Source: Pararge aegeria
Taxonomy: Eukaryota; Arthropoda; Insecta; Lepidoptera; Nymphalidae
Length of the DNA: 64,000 nucleotides
Assembly (NCBI RefSeq): GCF_905163445.1
Contig: NC_053197.1
Coordinates: forward strand, 5,084,001 to 5,148,000
Reading direction: 5' to 3'
Shown: piece by piece, positions 53,691-64,000 of the stretch
Layout: the number at the start of each line of letters is the position of its first letter
Numbering within the stretch: position 1 is the first letter of the stretch
Translations under genes and position numbers: made by a program
Notes under the pieces: model-generated
What the model saw: the letters and a program-made list of their open reading frames with translations, nothing else
Told to the model about the DNA's origin: nothing
The model's database searches: none

Positions 53691-53904
53691 ACGCCTCTCA
53701 GCACATTAATTTTTATTTGTCTATCTTTATTCAGCAATGTTAAATTATATAAAAAAATACTAAAAAATATATAAAATGAATAAAAAATAATTAATGTCAA
53801 ATTAAGATGACGCAAGTTGCGGAAGAAAGCAATGAGTGTGGTTTGATCGATATAACTTTTTGTTCTCCAACGGAGAGTTTGATAAAAAAGGGATCTTACA
53901 GTAG

Positions 53905-54430
53905 AGCTTTTTGTGACAGAACTCGCCCGGGGAAGTACTACCGCCAGGCTTAGTTCTATCGCTAAGCAAAACAGATGTATTCCAGCATTGCTTAGTTCCT
54001 GTTGAACAGAGATAAAAAAATAAGTTTAATTTTCGTACCTAGCTACGAAACATGGCTACGAAAATGCCAAGTTCATTGTGGACTGGTTCTCTAGCAGGAA
54101 AAAAAATCTACGTATCTGATTATTTATCAGAGATTACTTACGAACGTGAACTAAATGGTAATTACAATAATAAAACAAGTTTCATTTTCGTACCTAAGAA
54201 CGAAACATGTCTCCGAAAACGCCAAGTTCATTCTGTTCTCGTAGCTGGTTCTCTGGCAGAAAAACATCTGGTTATTAAAAATCAGTTACGAACGTGGACT
54301 AAATGGTAAATAAGGCTTAACACCTACACAGTAATTTGTAGGATGTGATTTTTGAAGAGTTGGTCTGGTTATAGGTCATCGTTTTCCATTTACTATTTGG
54401 TCCTTTAATTATCACTATAAATAAAAAAGT
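53905..54430 (+). repeat. R4 repeat with internal tandem duplication
   Basis: GACAGAACTCGCCCGGGGAA GTACTACCGCCAGGC opens it, and AAGGCTTAACACCTACACAG to CGTTTTCCATTTACTATTTG and ATTATCACTATAAATA close it. Between them lie two copies of a foreign block of about 150 bp (54019-54310). Confidence 0.7.
54019..54310. repeat. Two-copy tandem repeat, about 150-155 bp
   Basis: Each copy has TTTTCGTACCTA, ACGAAACATG, AAATGCCAAGTTCATT or AACGCCAAGTTCATT, TGGTTCTCT, GCAG, and GAACGTGRACTAAATGGTAA. An 85-codon frame crosses both copies, but the period is not a multiple of three. Confidence 0.8.
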
Positions 54431-55854
54431 GAATTACATATTACACTATTTTCTTACGTACCTTACCTTTTAAGTCACCCTCAATAACTCAAAAGCCAAA
54501 GTGACAAAATAACAGGATATCGTCACCCCATTTATGTTATAAACCCATATCTAATATTTCCCGTGGGCTAAACTTCCACAGGGGTCATGAGTGATGGAGC
54601 TTGTCTGCCAGCCTTTGTGCGAAACTAGCATATAGAATTATATTTGGAAACGTAATATTTTATGGATATCTATCGAACTGAAATACCAAGCAGTAGTTAT
54701 ACTTCATAAAATTATATCGGGATAATCTAGTGCAGCGATGCACTTCGTGCAATAGAGACGAAATCATCATGCTTATTCTCAGCCTATAATAGGAAAGTAG
54801 TCTCTACCATATATAAAAAAATCTAATTTTCGCAGAAATTAACCGTTCAGTTGATATAAATTGCCCTTTATACTTTAAAAAAATATTTCCTGCAAAAACT
54901 TTCGCTGGATGTCGTGGCCGCACTGGTGACGTCATAGGCAAACTAGAACTTTAGTATGTCCTTGTCCCATAGCTGATATGATTTTTGTAACTAGTTTGAA
55001 ATCACAAAATACTTGATATACGCAGACATTTTCGAAGTTATTATTTTGAATTCGGCGCTTGACCTTTTATGGCGGATCGCTTGTTATTTCAGTTTTATTT
55101 ATTGAAAATAAATAACAACCTCCCTTCGAATATAAATTAAAATACATTTTTCATAATTTAATGCATTATATTTCATTAACAGACATAAAGTTGTGGTTAA
55201 AGACGTTTATTTTCTCAAAATAAATTACAATTTCACTCAATGGGAATACTTACAACTTATTTTTATGTAGGCAATATTGAAACTACAAACAACGGCAACA
55301 AGTTGGCTGGAAAACGACGAGTGATCGAGACTTAGTATTGATTGGGAACACTGCTGAACGTGTATAAAGCCAACCTCTTAACTCTGAACTTTAGCCCAGA
55401 ATTAAGCTCAAAAAATATTTGGATACGAATCAAATCAAATATTATTCTGAATGACAACATTATTCAAATAGCACGTCAACGCAAACTCTCTTAAGGATAC
55501 AGTCTCGAATGAAATTCGAAAAGTCAATAGTAACATCAAAGCAAAGGTGATTAAGGTTGGGGTGGATTTTTGTTTTGTCCTTGATTTAAAACAAGGGTGT
55601 AAGGGAGGAAATCCTTTGGGGTATATTACAACCCTCGTTTACAGACCACTGTAACAACGATTCAACACTTTATTCTAATGAAATTAAGGTTCATTCAGCA
55701 ATATTTTTGGATTTTAATATTTATGCACAGGAAGTGTAAAGCGAATCAATACAAACACCTTTTCATTTGCAGTCGGGACAGTGTTGTTTGAGGGTATACA
55801 AAGGGTGTGAACGAGAACGAGTGCCCTTTAGTTTATTTGAAATTGACCACTCTG
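54431..55854. other. Nothing recognised
   Basis: No gene or repeat recognised. Confidence 0.45.
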
Positions 55855-56105
55855 ATTATGTCTGGCGGGCTTCGGTCGTGGCCAGTCCCCACTCTACCGA
55901 GGAAGGAAGAAAGAAAGTATACTTTATTCTACACAAAGAAACACGTATAGTAAAAACACAAAACGGCACATGCTGCCAAGCGATTTAGAGATCCATGAAA
56001 CTGCTATAACTCTTAAAGGTTAGCCCGTTACGATCTAAGACTGCATCATTACTTATCATCAGGTGTGATTTCAGTCAAGGGGTAAATTATAGGGGTAAAA
56101 AAATA
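55855..56105 (+). mobile_element. SINE-C with a 64-bp LINE-tail insertion
   Basis: GGCGGGCTTCGGTCGTGGCC, CCCCACTCTACCGA, foreign 55902-55965, then GCACATGCTGCCAAGCGATT TAG, GGTTAGCCCGTTACGATCTA, CATCAGGTGTGATTTCAGTC. The insert GAAAGTATACTTTATTCTAC ACAAAG reads in reverse as a 3' end with AATAAAGTATAC. Confidence 0.75.
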
Positions 56106-56254
56106 TTTATTCTTATTATTAAAATCCAGTAACTTCTGCCCAATGATCGGAATGACAGTAGGTATTTATTGATGGATGCTGTACTATTCTAAGTGGTACC
56201 TGGCGTGGATAAAGAAAGAGAAACCCTAAACCAAAAAAAGCTCGTCCTAGCGCT

Positions 56255-56480
56255 TCAAGAGTTTTTTGTGACAGAGCTCGTCCGGGGAAGTAGGTACTAT
56301 CGCCATGCTTATTTTTGCCGCTAAGCAGCATTGTTGCCGGTGTAATTACAGGCACAAGAGGCTTAACACCTACACAAGGCGGTATGTTGCAGGACGTGCC
56401 CCTCGCATACCCTGTGAAGTGTTGCTCTTATATGCGATGGTTTTCCACTTACGATTTGGTTGGCAATCTACTGCTAATTA
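56255..56480 (+). repeat. R4 repeat
   Basis: GACAGAGCTCGTCCGGGGAA GTAGG, CGCCATGCTTATTTTTGCCG CTAAGCAGCATTG, GGCACAAGAGGCTTAACACC, GTATGTTGCAGGACGTGCCC, CGATGGTTTTCCACTTACG. The most complete copy here. Confidence 0.75.
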
Positions 56481-56504
56481 CAAAGTCTACTCTCGACGAC
56501 ACTT

Positions 56505-56610
56505 TGAGGGGAATCCCCTAACGAGTCATAGAGCCAAAAGAACACAATAAATGATGTCTGACGCAGACTATATACAACAATGTTAGGGGAATCCCCTATT
56601 GAGTCATAGC
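56505..56610. promoter_or_regulatory. Two kappaB-like motifs in a 78-bp direct repeat
   Basis: GGGGAATCCCC at 56508-56518 and 56586-56596, each within AGGGGAATCCCCTA..GAGTCATAG. GGGRNYYYCC-type sites bind Rel/NF-kappaB proteins. No gene is seen nearby, so function is doubtful. Confidence 0.25.
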
Positions 56611-56799
56611 AATGACGTACATAAATTATTAAACCGGCAAGATTTAAAAGAAACGATACGTTCCGATAGCAAACTCTATGCTTTATTTATGTATTTATTT
56701 ATTGTTATTAGGTACACAAAAGAGGTAATAACTGAAAGTAGATCTAAATATAAGTAATAACAAGGTTTGTTCTAAGCTACAATCCATAGTATGTGTACA

Positions 56800-56925
56800 C
56801 AACTTGGAATTAAATTTCCAAATTATAAATTCCCAAACTGCTGCTTCCCTACTGGGAATCGAACCCGGGACCTCCGGTTTAAATTCACAGCGCTCACCAT
56901 TGGGCCAGGGAGGTCATCTTAAGCT
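56800..56925 (-). mobile_element. SINE-C tRNA-like head
   Basis: Reversed reading: CCTCCCTGGCCCAATGGTGA GCGC (A box), GGTCCCGGGTTCGATTCCCA G (B box), then TTTGGGAATTTATAATTTGG, which joins the SINE-C body seen at 44500. Only the first 125 bp remain. Confidence 0.8.
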
Positions 56926-58814
56926 TAATTATTAAGCATAATTTTCATTTTCTTATAGTTATATCATGGATTTGTGCAAAGTAATGCCTGCTTCTACGCA
57001 GTACAATTTAATAAAGCGAATACGAACACAATTCCGACGGAAATGTCTCGTTAAGTTCTAAGATGGAATCCGAGGAATACCAATACATAAAATCGAGTGT
57101 TGCCAGAACCCCGTCTGGTAATCGGCAGGGAATGGAATTTTATCCACTTACACTCCAGTGTACGAAGGAAGTGGTTGTTTCTTTTATGAAAAATTGTGAG
57201 CATAAGCGTTTCAAATTTCTAAAAGCCTCGCCCCCTCCATAACGCAATAAGAAGGAGGGAACTCAAGAAAAAACGAGTTTAACCCGAGAATACACGGATG
57301 TTTCATATTTTTACAAAACTTGCCTCAGGCCGAGATTATTATGTTTGCTCCGACGTACTTGAGATTGACTTTATATGGAAATTGGAGTCTATGTAATAAT
57401 GTAAAAACGTTCTTGGCAGGAGCAGTGTTTGTTTGCTTTTTGAAACTGAAATATGGAATATGCGAAACTGAGCCAAAAATCGCAATAATCATTAAATATG
57501 ATAGGTATCTAAATACCATAATATAATCAGTAAATTCAATGGGCCGGTATTAATATGATGTTTATGATGATAATGAATGGCAAATATATAAAATTGTTGT
57601 TGAAGAAAAATTGACAGCCTGCTTCTATTTAATCTCTTCAAAAATACCTGCTCTCAAAATCTTATGATGTGAGAAAACGATGCATCCAATTCAGAACTTT
57701 TAAAGTTGGTTAAAAATGAAAAAAATATACAACAAATATGAATGCAAAGTAAAATAGCTGTTTCTGAAGCGGAAACATTAAAAAAACTAGCACGAATATG
57801 GTAGAGATTGGTATAGGGTTTATTGATAAAGTAACGTAAATATTTTGCTGGCGTATTCATAAAATTTCATATTCCATTTTCTGTGACGAATAAAATGTCC
57901 TTGTGAATATCTACTTCAGTTACATGTGGAGTAGGAGAGAAACTTACATATTTATATAGAATTTTTATTTCCAATTCCTATAGTATAGTTGGAATACGTG
58001 ACAAAAAAGCCGCAATGCGCGTTCCGCGGGCGATAGGACGTTTATATTTTACGACAAAATCAGTTTTGATACAAATAAGATTTTAGCATTCATAGAAATA
58101 AGATTTCAAGATTGGTCATAATATCGTAGGATATCGAAAATTACAGAAACTGACAATTATTGTAATAACATAACACACCTATATCCTTTTTTATTACAAA
58201 CTAGTTAAGTGAGAGCAGGATACCCTAAACAATAAAGAGTTGTTTGGCGTTATTTTCAAATTTTAATTTTAATGGGGCCCTAATTTGAGATCATAGAAAA
58301 TCAATGGAGAAAATCTGAACCTTAACTATTCTTTCTGTCTGTATTATATCGGTTTATCAATTTCCCTTGTCTCAGAGAGTTGTCTCTCGGTGTTGTATCA
58401 CTAAGTACACTGTATAAAATTAACCGAAAATAAAAGATTGTCGGTTGAACATGTGAACAAGAACATTTATTATCGATCGAAAGGTAGGTATACTGTATTT
58501 ACAGGATGTCAACACTCTCGCTCTGGGCCAACTTTTGAAAATCGTAATCGGGTAGTCATCGTGAAGTTAAATGTGGGCAATGCTCTTGATAGCTATCAAA
58601 ACCAAACACTAGAAGGACGGTAGAGGGCAAATGTGTCGCAAAAGTTTTCAATTGGTTTCGTTTTTGAACGCTTGTGACTTCCACTGAACAAATACTAATT
58701 ACGTATTTAATTTCAAGAAGGCCTAGTTACAACTATACCTATAATGTCGAACTTACCGTCGCACTACCGACTTTAGTGTGATTTATAAACAAAAATCATT
58801 TCACATTCTTGTGA
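56926..58814. other. Nothing recognised
   Basis: No gene or repeat recognised over about 1.9 kb. Confidence 0.45.
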
Positions 58815-59008
58815 GCTATGTAGATTGGTTGAATTAACACGCCTTTTGAGAACACAGGCATTTAGGTTTCCTCGCGATATTTTCCATTTGATATTTAATT
58901 GCTTAAAATGCAATTATTCATTAATATACATATAATTGCGTGCTGGGAATCGATCTCGGTCCCCCCGTAAGGGAGTCAATGCACTAACTACGGTATCACC
59001 ACTCCATT
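58815..59008 (-). mobile_element. SINE-A 5' half
   Basis: Reversed: TTGAGAACACAGGCATTTAG GTTTCCTCGCGATATTTTCC, TTAATTGCTTAAAATGC, GCGTGCTGGGAATCGATCTC (B box changed), GGTATCACCACTCC. Confidence 0.7.
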
Positions 59009-59159
59009 ATACTTTTATATAAATATTCTAATATTGATTAAAGGCTCTAATAGGTACAGGTAGGTAGGTTAGTTTCTGAACGTTTAAGTTTGCTATTTTT
59101 TTGTAATGGTACAATAGTTAAATTAAATAAAATTACTAGTTTTTAATTTTATTCACGTT

Positions 59160-59345
59160 TCTGATATGTGCCGCTAAGATGTGGAACGCCCTCACGGCAA
59201 CTGTGTTTCCTGCCACGTATAATTTGAGTACGTTCAAGGCTAGAGTAAATAGGCTTTTTCTAGGCAAGCGTGCTCCAACGTAGACCTCATCATTGATTTC
59301 TAACGGGCATGATTGTCGTCAAGCGCTGGCTGGTAAATAAAAAAA
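59160..59345 (+). mobile_element. LINE-4 3' end with C-terminal coding piece
   Basis: Encodes CAAKMWNALTATVFPATYNL, then STFKARVNRLFLGKRAPT and a stop. MWNxLP-like and FKxRVxxFL blocks close many non-LTR ORF2 proteins. The tail is AAATAAAAAAAAATAAAAA. Strongly 5'-truncated. Confidence 0.8.
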
Positions 59346-59364
59346 AATAAAAAAATCGTGTCTC

Positions 59365-60140
59365 TATCGAAAATTTATTTTGTTAACAGAGTGCTTGTTT
59401 GGTGCTACTTTTGAACGTTACCTTGTTATTACTATTAGTGGTGGTTGGGTGTTTCTATTGTAATTTTATTCTTTTAGACGAGTACTCTTGAAATTTGGTT
59501 CTGCTACTAGAGTATTACTCGGGTTTGGGTTTTGCAATTTTATTAGGATTTACTCTTGGGCTATAACATCTTTAGATACGTATGCTGGAATGCTTTATTG
59601 TTATTTAGATTACTAGTTCATTATTTCTATTGGAGGTTTATCGTGTTTAGTTTTTTACCAGTCCCGTTTTAGTTTTTAAATTCTATATTGTTATTGCTAT
59701 TAGGGTACTGGTCTCGTGTTACTCTTTAGCCATATTTATAGTTACCAGAATTCTTCATTGTTCTTGGATTTCTAGTGCAGTATTTCTATCGAAACCTTAT
59801 TGTGTTAATTTATTACTAGTTGCATTTTAGTTTTGTATTGTATCTTCTTAATACATTGTTATTGGATTGCTACTCTTGGAACTTTTATATTGTTAGTAGA
59901 GTACTAGTTAGGTCCTGGTCTTGCAACTTTATCTTGTTGCTGGAGTACCTAGGTGCTATGCAGGTTTTAGTTAAATAATTGAATAGACTACTATACCTTT
60001 GGGATCTTTACCTTATTAGTAGCATAGGTTGTAGTCGAGCTATTGTTTTGGACTATAAACTACGATGTAGTTAAATGTGCACGATGTGTATTTTGTTAGT
60101 ATTCAGGTTGCAGTTTTAAAGTTTGTATCTTGTTTATACA
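59365..60140. repeat. Degenerate minisatellite, period about 45 bp
   Basis: Units follow TTTATnTTGTTAnTAGAGTA, then CTAGTTnGGTnCTGGTnTTG nAAC. Good examples begin near 59380, 59865 and 59910. Other units diverge and vary in length. The + strand is poor in C and rich in T/G throughout. About 15-17 units. No long frame. Confidence 0.6.
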
Positions 60141-60269
60141 ACGTGTAACCGATATATGAAATAATGTTTAAGGATGCATAAGTATATTCCATAAGAAATC
60201 ATCCTGTAAAAGTATTAAATCAATACAAGCGTATTTATTCTTCCATGAATGCTAAACATACTAAGTGTT

Positions 60270-60475
60270 TTCTTATGACAACCATATTGAATATAAAAGA
60301 ACGACACGCGCATAGTAAGTACGCTACGCGACGCGCACCTTATGAAGTGACAGGAGTCACACGATTTTAATTTAGAACTGTACCTGATTTCTTTCATTTT
60401 ATGCTAAGACTATTTACTCAAAAACTATTAGGTTTTCTGTTTCACAGATAAGTCACAGAGCCTGTACATAATGTT
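60270..60475. repeat. Unnamed repeat, copy 2 (partner at 45475)
   Basis: TTATGACAACCATATTGAAT, GAACGACACGCGCATAGTAA, GTACGCTACGCGACGCGCAC, GAGTCACACGATTTTAATTT, CTGTTTCACAGATAAGTCAC. Same orientation as copy 1. Confidence 0.7.
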
Positions 60476-60516
60476 CCTCTGAAGCCTGTGAAGGTATATC
60501 GGTTTTTATTTATAAG

Positions 60517-60740
60517 TTGTATATAACACAAGTTAAGCTCCGTTTCAAATTGGCTAACACTTTTATAGCCTGTACGATACGATGTATTCGAGCCGTTTTT
60601 GTGTCCTGTTGGCATCAGTTGCCGCTCGTTTCCGTACAATTTGGCAAGCGCTGCAGCATTGTTTCGCTTGTCTTAGTGGCCGTTAGTGCGTTTTATTGGC
60701 CACCAAGCGTCGCGTTGTACAAGATAAGGTAAACTTTTTT
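60517..60740 (+). other. GC-richer island; possible exon or promoter remnant
   Basis: Frame 60517-60729 (71 codons, FVSCWHQLPLVSVQFGKR, VSLVLVAVSAFYWPPS) has a mild hydrophobic stretch. It runs into AAGATAAG|GTAAAC at 60729, which resembles a splice donor. No homology recognised; it may be chance. Confidence 0.2.
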
Positions 60741-60879
60741 ACCCCGACTACGGTTATGAATTTAGTTGTTTAAAGTTTGTGATAGTGTCCCAATTTTATC
60801 TATTAGCGTATCTCAGTGTAGCTATCAGTAATTACAAGAACGAGTTTATATAAATTATATAAAAACTTTATGAAGAGAT

Positions 60880-61020
60880 GCGTTTTTTCCAAACTTTATT
60901 TCTTACTGATTGTTTGTTTGTCCATCCTACACGCTGTAACATAGCAACCCAGCTACTTGATTTCTGGCAAACAGAAGAGTAACATAGGTTACTTGTCGCC
61001 CTGGAAAAACATCAAAATTT
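60880..61020 (+). mobile_element. Lep1-like Helitron 5' part, degenerate
   Basis: TTGTTTGTTTGTCCATCCTA, CGCTGTAACATAGCAACCCA GCTACTTGATTTCTGGC, AACATAGGTTACTTG. End points not visible. Confidence 0.45.
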
Positions 61021-61149
61021 CTAAGGATGGTTTACAGGAACATTAATATTTTTATGCGAAAAATCGTTCTTCATTCACGTCCTAATAAAACAACCAATTG
61101 AAGTCAATTGGTGTTGATTTTTGGCACGGACATAGTTGAAATACTAATT

Positions 61150-61255
61150 CTAGCCTTTATTATTAATACGAAAATGTGAGTGCTCGTTTGTCCTTCCTTC
61201 ACGCTGTAACTAAGTAACTGATCTACTTGATTTTCACCCAAGAGTAAAGAAGGCT
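61150..61255 (+). mobile_element. Lep1-like Helitron 5' part
   Basis: TTATTATTAATACGAAAATG TGAGTGC, CGTTTGTCCTTCCTTCACGC TGTAAC, GATCTACTTGATTTTCACCC. Similar to the piece at 60880. Confidence 0.5.
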
Positions 61256-62773
61256 GCAATATTTTATAGTTTGCGCAAGCGTACGTAAATAGTGCACTGT
61301 ATACATGGTCGGTGTCCTATTCCTCCTGGCAAAGACGAAAAAATACCACGAGCAAAACCGCCGGTAAAATAACATACTTTTACCTTTCTTACTTCGGAGA
61401 GAGAGTGTAAGTCTCACTCTCTCATCTCGCTGTCTTATGCGTAACGTATTAAGATGATTGCTGTTGATCAGGTTTTTATAATAAAGAAATCAGCGGTTCA
61501 ACGGCAGATATGAAAGGTTAAATCAATTTCCTGACTTGGATTAACGTTGCTTTAATTTGCGAGGTCACACAATCCTTTATTATGCAGGCTCTATGTTCTG
61601 TATTAAACAAGGCTACTATGTCACTACCCAAATTAATTGCTAGAATTGTAAACTAGCGAAAATCTAAATAAACCTATGCCAAAACACAAAAAGTTTGTTG
61701 CAAAATAGCCGTTACACCTAGTGTAATAAGAACTATGGCACCCATCTTACAGCCTAGTACACGTAATAAGCAGTCATACATAGTCAATGCGATGTCGTTT
61801 TGGGCCAACTCGCAGTCCAGGGCCTTTTAACCTGATGAAACCCAAGCGAATATAGATCTTATGGTCCGCATAGTTTATATGATATTTAGGACGGTTTTCC
61901 TATAGGAATTTAATGGGACATACCTAAATGCTTGTCTATATTGCTTTAATAATTATAGGGATGGAAATAAATATTTATATGTGATTAAGTGCTTACTTCT
62001 TTTGGATGGTATACAATTATTATGAGTTAGTGTTACAGTTTTACCAGTGAGTGGTTCGAGTAAGAATGCTTTCTAGGATTAGAGATATCAGGGCTAACGA
62101 CATCTTATAGCCGTCTCGGATAACCACTTATTCAGTGGATCATGGCGTCATCAGACAAAATTTTCTTATTAATTCCATACAAACTGTTCCCGCGTTTTTC
62201 ATCATTTGTTTTTACAAACCCCGTGGAAACCGTTTGATAACATAACAATATACTTTCTTAACAATGATAGACAAACGGGATATTAGAAAATTTGGAATAT
62301 AATAAAAAATTGTAATTTTAATAAGGAAATCAAATATAATCCCATTTTGTAGTAAGAAATCCTAGCTTCTATGAAACAAAAAATGATCAAATTTATATTT
62401 TCGTTGATATTGCACTAAAACAATACGTTTCTTTTCTTAAGCTGTGTTTTACGCCATCGGTTGCTTGGTATTCGCTATGTAGTGATAAGCCCAAAAATTG
62501 TATAAGTACGTCGTGTAAACTAGTTATGTATAATGTCTCTAGTATTTTTGTTGTATGCTATAAAAATGTATTCACTCGTTCATTCATTCATCGTTGCCGC
62601 AGTACGATTCTAACCTCGGCTTAGGGATGATTAGTTGGTCTGTCTGAGCCTGAACAAAACGCTACTCGATACCTTGAATCCGCGGTAGGTTCGCCCTTGA
62701 CTCAGATTATGTGCCCGTGGCTTTAGATTCCGACATATCTTTAGACAGTCGAGCACAAAATATATATTACCAA
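61256..62773. other. Nothing recognised
   Basis: No gene or repeat recognised over about 1.5 kb. Confidence 0.45.
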
Positions 62774-63757
62774 CTAGCGGACCCGCGCGACCTCGTCCGC
62801 GAATGAGTCAACTTCAAAAAGTAGTCGTATTCCGTCGTGGACGGTTTTATAGAACTTTAAAGAAACAATTCCGATATACTTACTACATATTTCCGTCGTT
62901 TGGCGTAACGTTTACCGTTCACGCATCGCACGCATCGGAAACTCTCAAAAAGGATATTTTTTGCAGCTTTTGCAACATTATTCATTAATGATGGTAGCCA
63001 TTGGTTGTAGCGTGATGTTTTATAGCCTTAATTAATACTACCAATAAATAAAATTGAAATCGATACAGGATTTTCTGAGATTAGCGCGTTCAACCAAACA
63101 AACTCAAAAGCTTGATAATATTTCAACTATGCCCATCTAAAAAAACCACGACAATCTAAAACTCAGTTGTGCGGAATTTGAAAGACAAATGCGGAAAAAA
63201 AGCGATGTTATCCTGTAGGAGCTGTTGGCTTTTCCGGGATAAACAGAAGCCTATGAGCTATTACAGGATGGTACGCATGCATTCGATCGTTGTCCCATAT
63301 GCCTTGCGACGTGCTGGTATATGTGAAGAGTTATGTCCTTTATCTTCGACAATATTTATCAGATCCTTATTAAAATAAGACTCTACATACTTGATAGTAT
63401 ACACTTTCAAATAAAAAAGAATTATTAAAATTGATTCAAATTTAACGGAGTTACTTCATAGTACTTCATAGTATGAAATGATAACAAATATCATCCCATC
63501 TCCCGGAGGAAACTTACTGTTTATCAGGATAAAAAGTATCCTATATGTTGACCCGGAATATCAGCAACAACTATACAAAATTATATTTAAATCCGTTCAG
63601 TAGTTTTCACGTGATCCCCAGACAGACAGACAGACAAAAATTAAATAAAAATCTGTTTTGGACTCAGTGTCGATTATAAAGCATCCCTTGGTCAAAATTT
63701 TCAAAATATATTAAATGTACAGAAATCTTCCAGTTACAGATTTATTATAAGTATAGA
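62774..63757 (-). mobile_element. Lep1-like Helitron, 984 bp, both ends visible
   Basis: On the minus strand it starts TCTATACTTATAATAAATCT (63757 down) and ends CGGACGAGGTCGCGCGGGTC CGCTAG (62774). A precedes and T follows, so it sits in A|T without duplication. Subterminal GACAGACAGACAGACAAAA is seen near 63620. No Rep/helicase frame, hence non-autonomous. The shorter copy at 1319 shares its 3' half. Confidence 0.85.
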
Positions 63758-64000
63758 TTTATAATCAACCAATGGAAATAATAATAGCGAATACTTCTCT
63801 CAAAAGCCACTATTTATTTATTTATTTAATCGAAAAATACAAAAATAGTTTTTATTAAAATGGTGTAAAACATAAACTCTTAAGAGTTTTACCGTTGCAC
63901 CCTGCGGCGTTGACAATCATTGGTCGTGTATAACTACATGCTAAATTCTAAAATTATATTTATTCTAAACTAAACTAAATGATCATTAACTAGTGACAAG

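Noticed and set aside
54052..54309. 85-codon repeat protein
   Set aside because: The two DNA copies are read in different frames, so the protein is not itself repetitive and is probably accidental.
56852..56922. Functional tRNA gene
   Set aside because: The A and B boxes are present but the sequence continues into the SINE-C body, so it is a SINE head.

Overview
The window reads as nuclear DNA of a lepidopteran insect (moth or butterfly). It is AT-rich and holds no protein gene I can assign. Two things point to Lepidoptera: Lep1-type Helitrons ending in CTAG inside a (GACGAAGTCGCGGGC) 3' end, and RTE-clade LINEs tailed with (ATG)n. Three further repeat types fit the same picture: tRNA-headed SINEs, LINE 3' ends of the style common in Lepidoptera, and hAT and mariner MITEs. 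I cannot name the species. The region behaves like a large intergenic or intronic interval filled with old, truncated and nested transposable elements. No open frame exceeds about 113 codons, and the longest ones lie in repeats or low-complexity sequence.

Labels used here are mine. SINE-A has a tRNA-like head, B box GAGTTCGAATCCC and an (ATG)n tail. SINE-B has a tRNA-like head and ends in GGGGCTAGATGGC. SINE-C has a tRNA-like head and ends in GTCAAGGGCTAACTTGTAGT. SINE-D has a head like GGTCTAGTGGT. R4 is a repeat containing GTTGCAGGACGTGC. LINE-1 encodes YYTIDEFLNDK and has a (TTTGAA)n tail. LINE-2 contains CACAACAAACTTAGCCGGGT read on its reverse strand. LINE-3 contains AAGGCCGCCTTTGCA. LINE-4 encodes TYNLSxFKARVN.

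Layout. 0-2.9 kb: a Helitron, one small ORF with a membrane-like segment, and tail-to-tail SINE-B/SINE-A. 4.4-9.1 kb: nested LINE in SINE-A, a mariner MITE, LINE tails, a nested element in SINE-C, and a 436-bp MITE with a perfect 8-bp duplication. 9.7-15.5 kb: SINEs, LINE 3' ends, a (CA)n tract and a LINE nested in SINE-B. 16-34 kb: hAT MITEs with 8-bp target duplications, RTE pieces, SINE-C copies and several short palindromes. 35-47 kb: many LINE-1 3' ends, a tRNA-like sequence inside an inverted repeat, SINE-A/B/C copies, and a SINE-B that ends in a perfect snap-back palindrome. 47.9-48.9 kb: Helitrons in a tandem duplication that preserves both a filled and an empty insertion site. 49-56.9 kb: RTE pieces, R4 copies with an internal tandem duplication, SINE-C, and a pair of kappaB-like motifs. 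59-64 kb: a degenerate minisatellite with a period near 45 bp, a repeat shared with 45.5 kb, and a 984-bp Helitron that ends the window.

What acts here is mostly transposition history, not a pathway. The most informative points are three: the nesting order of elements, the in-window empty site that fixes Helitron boundaries at an A|T dinucleotide, and a recurring class of short near-perfect palindromes, at least two of which were built from sequence already belonging to an older SINE or LINE.
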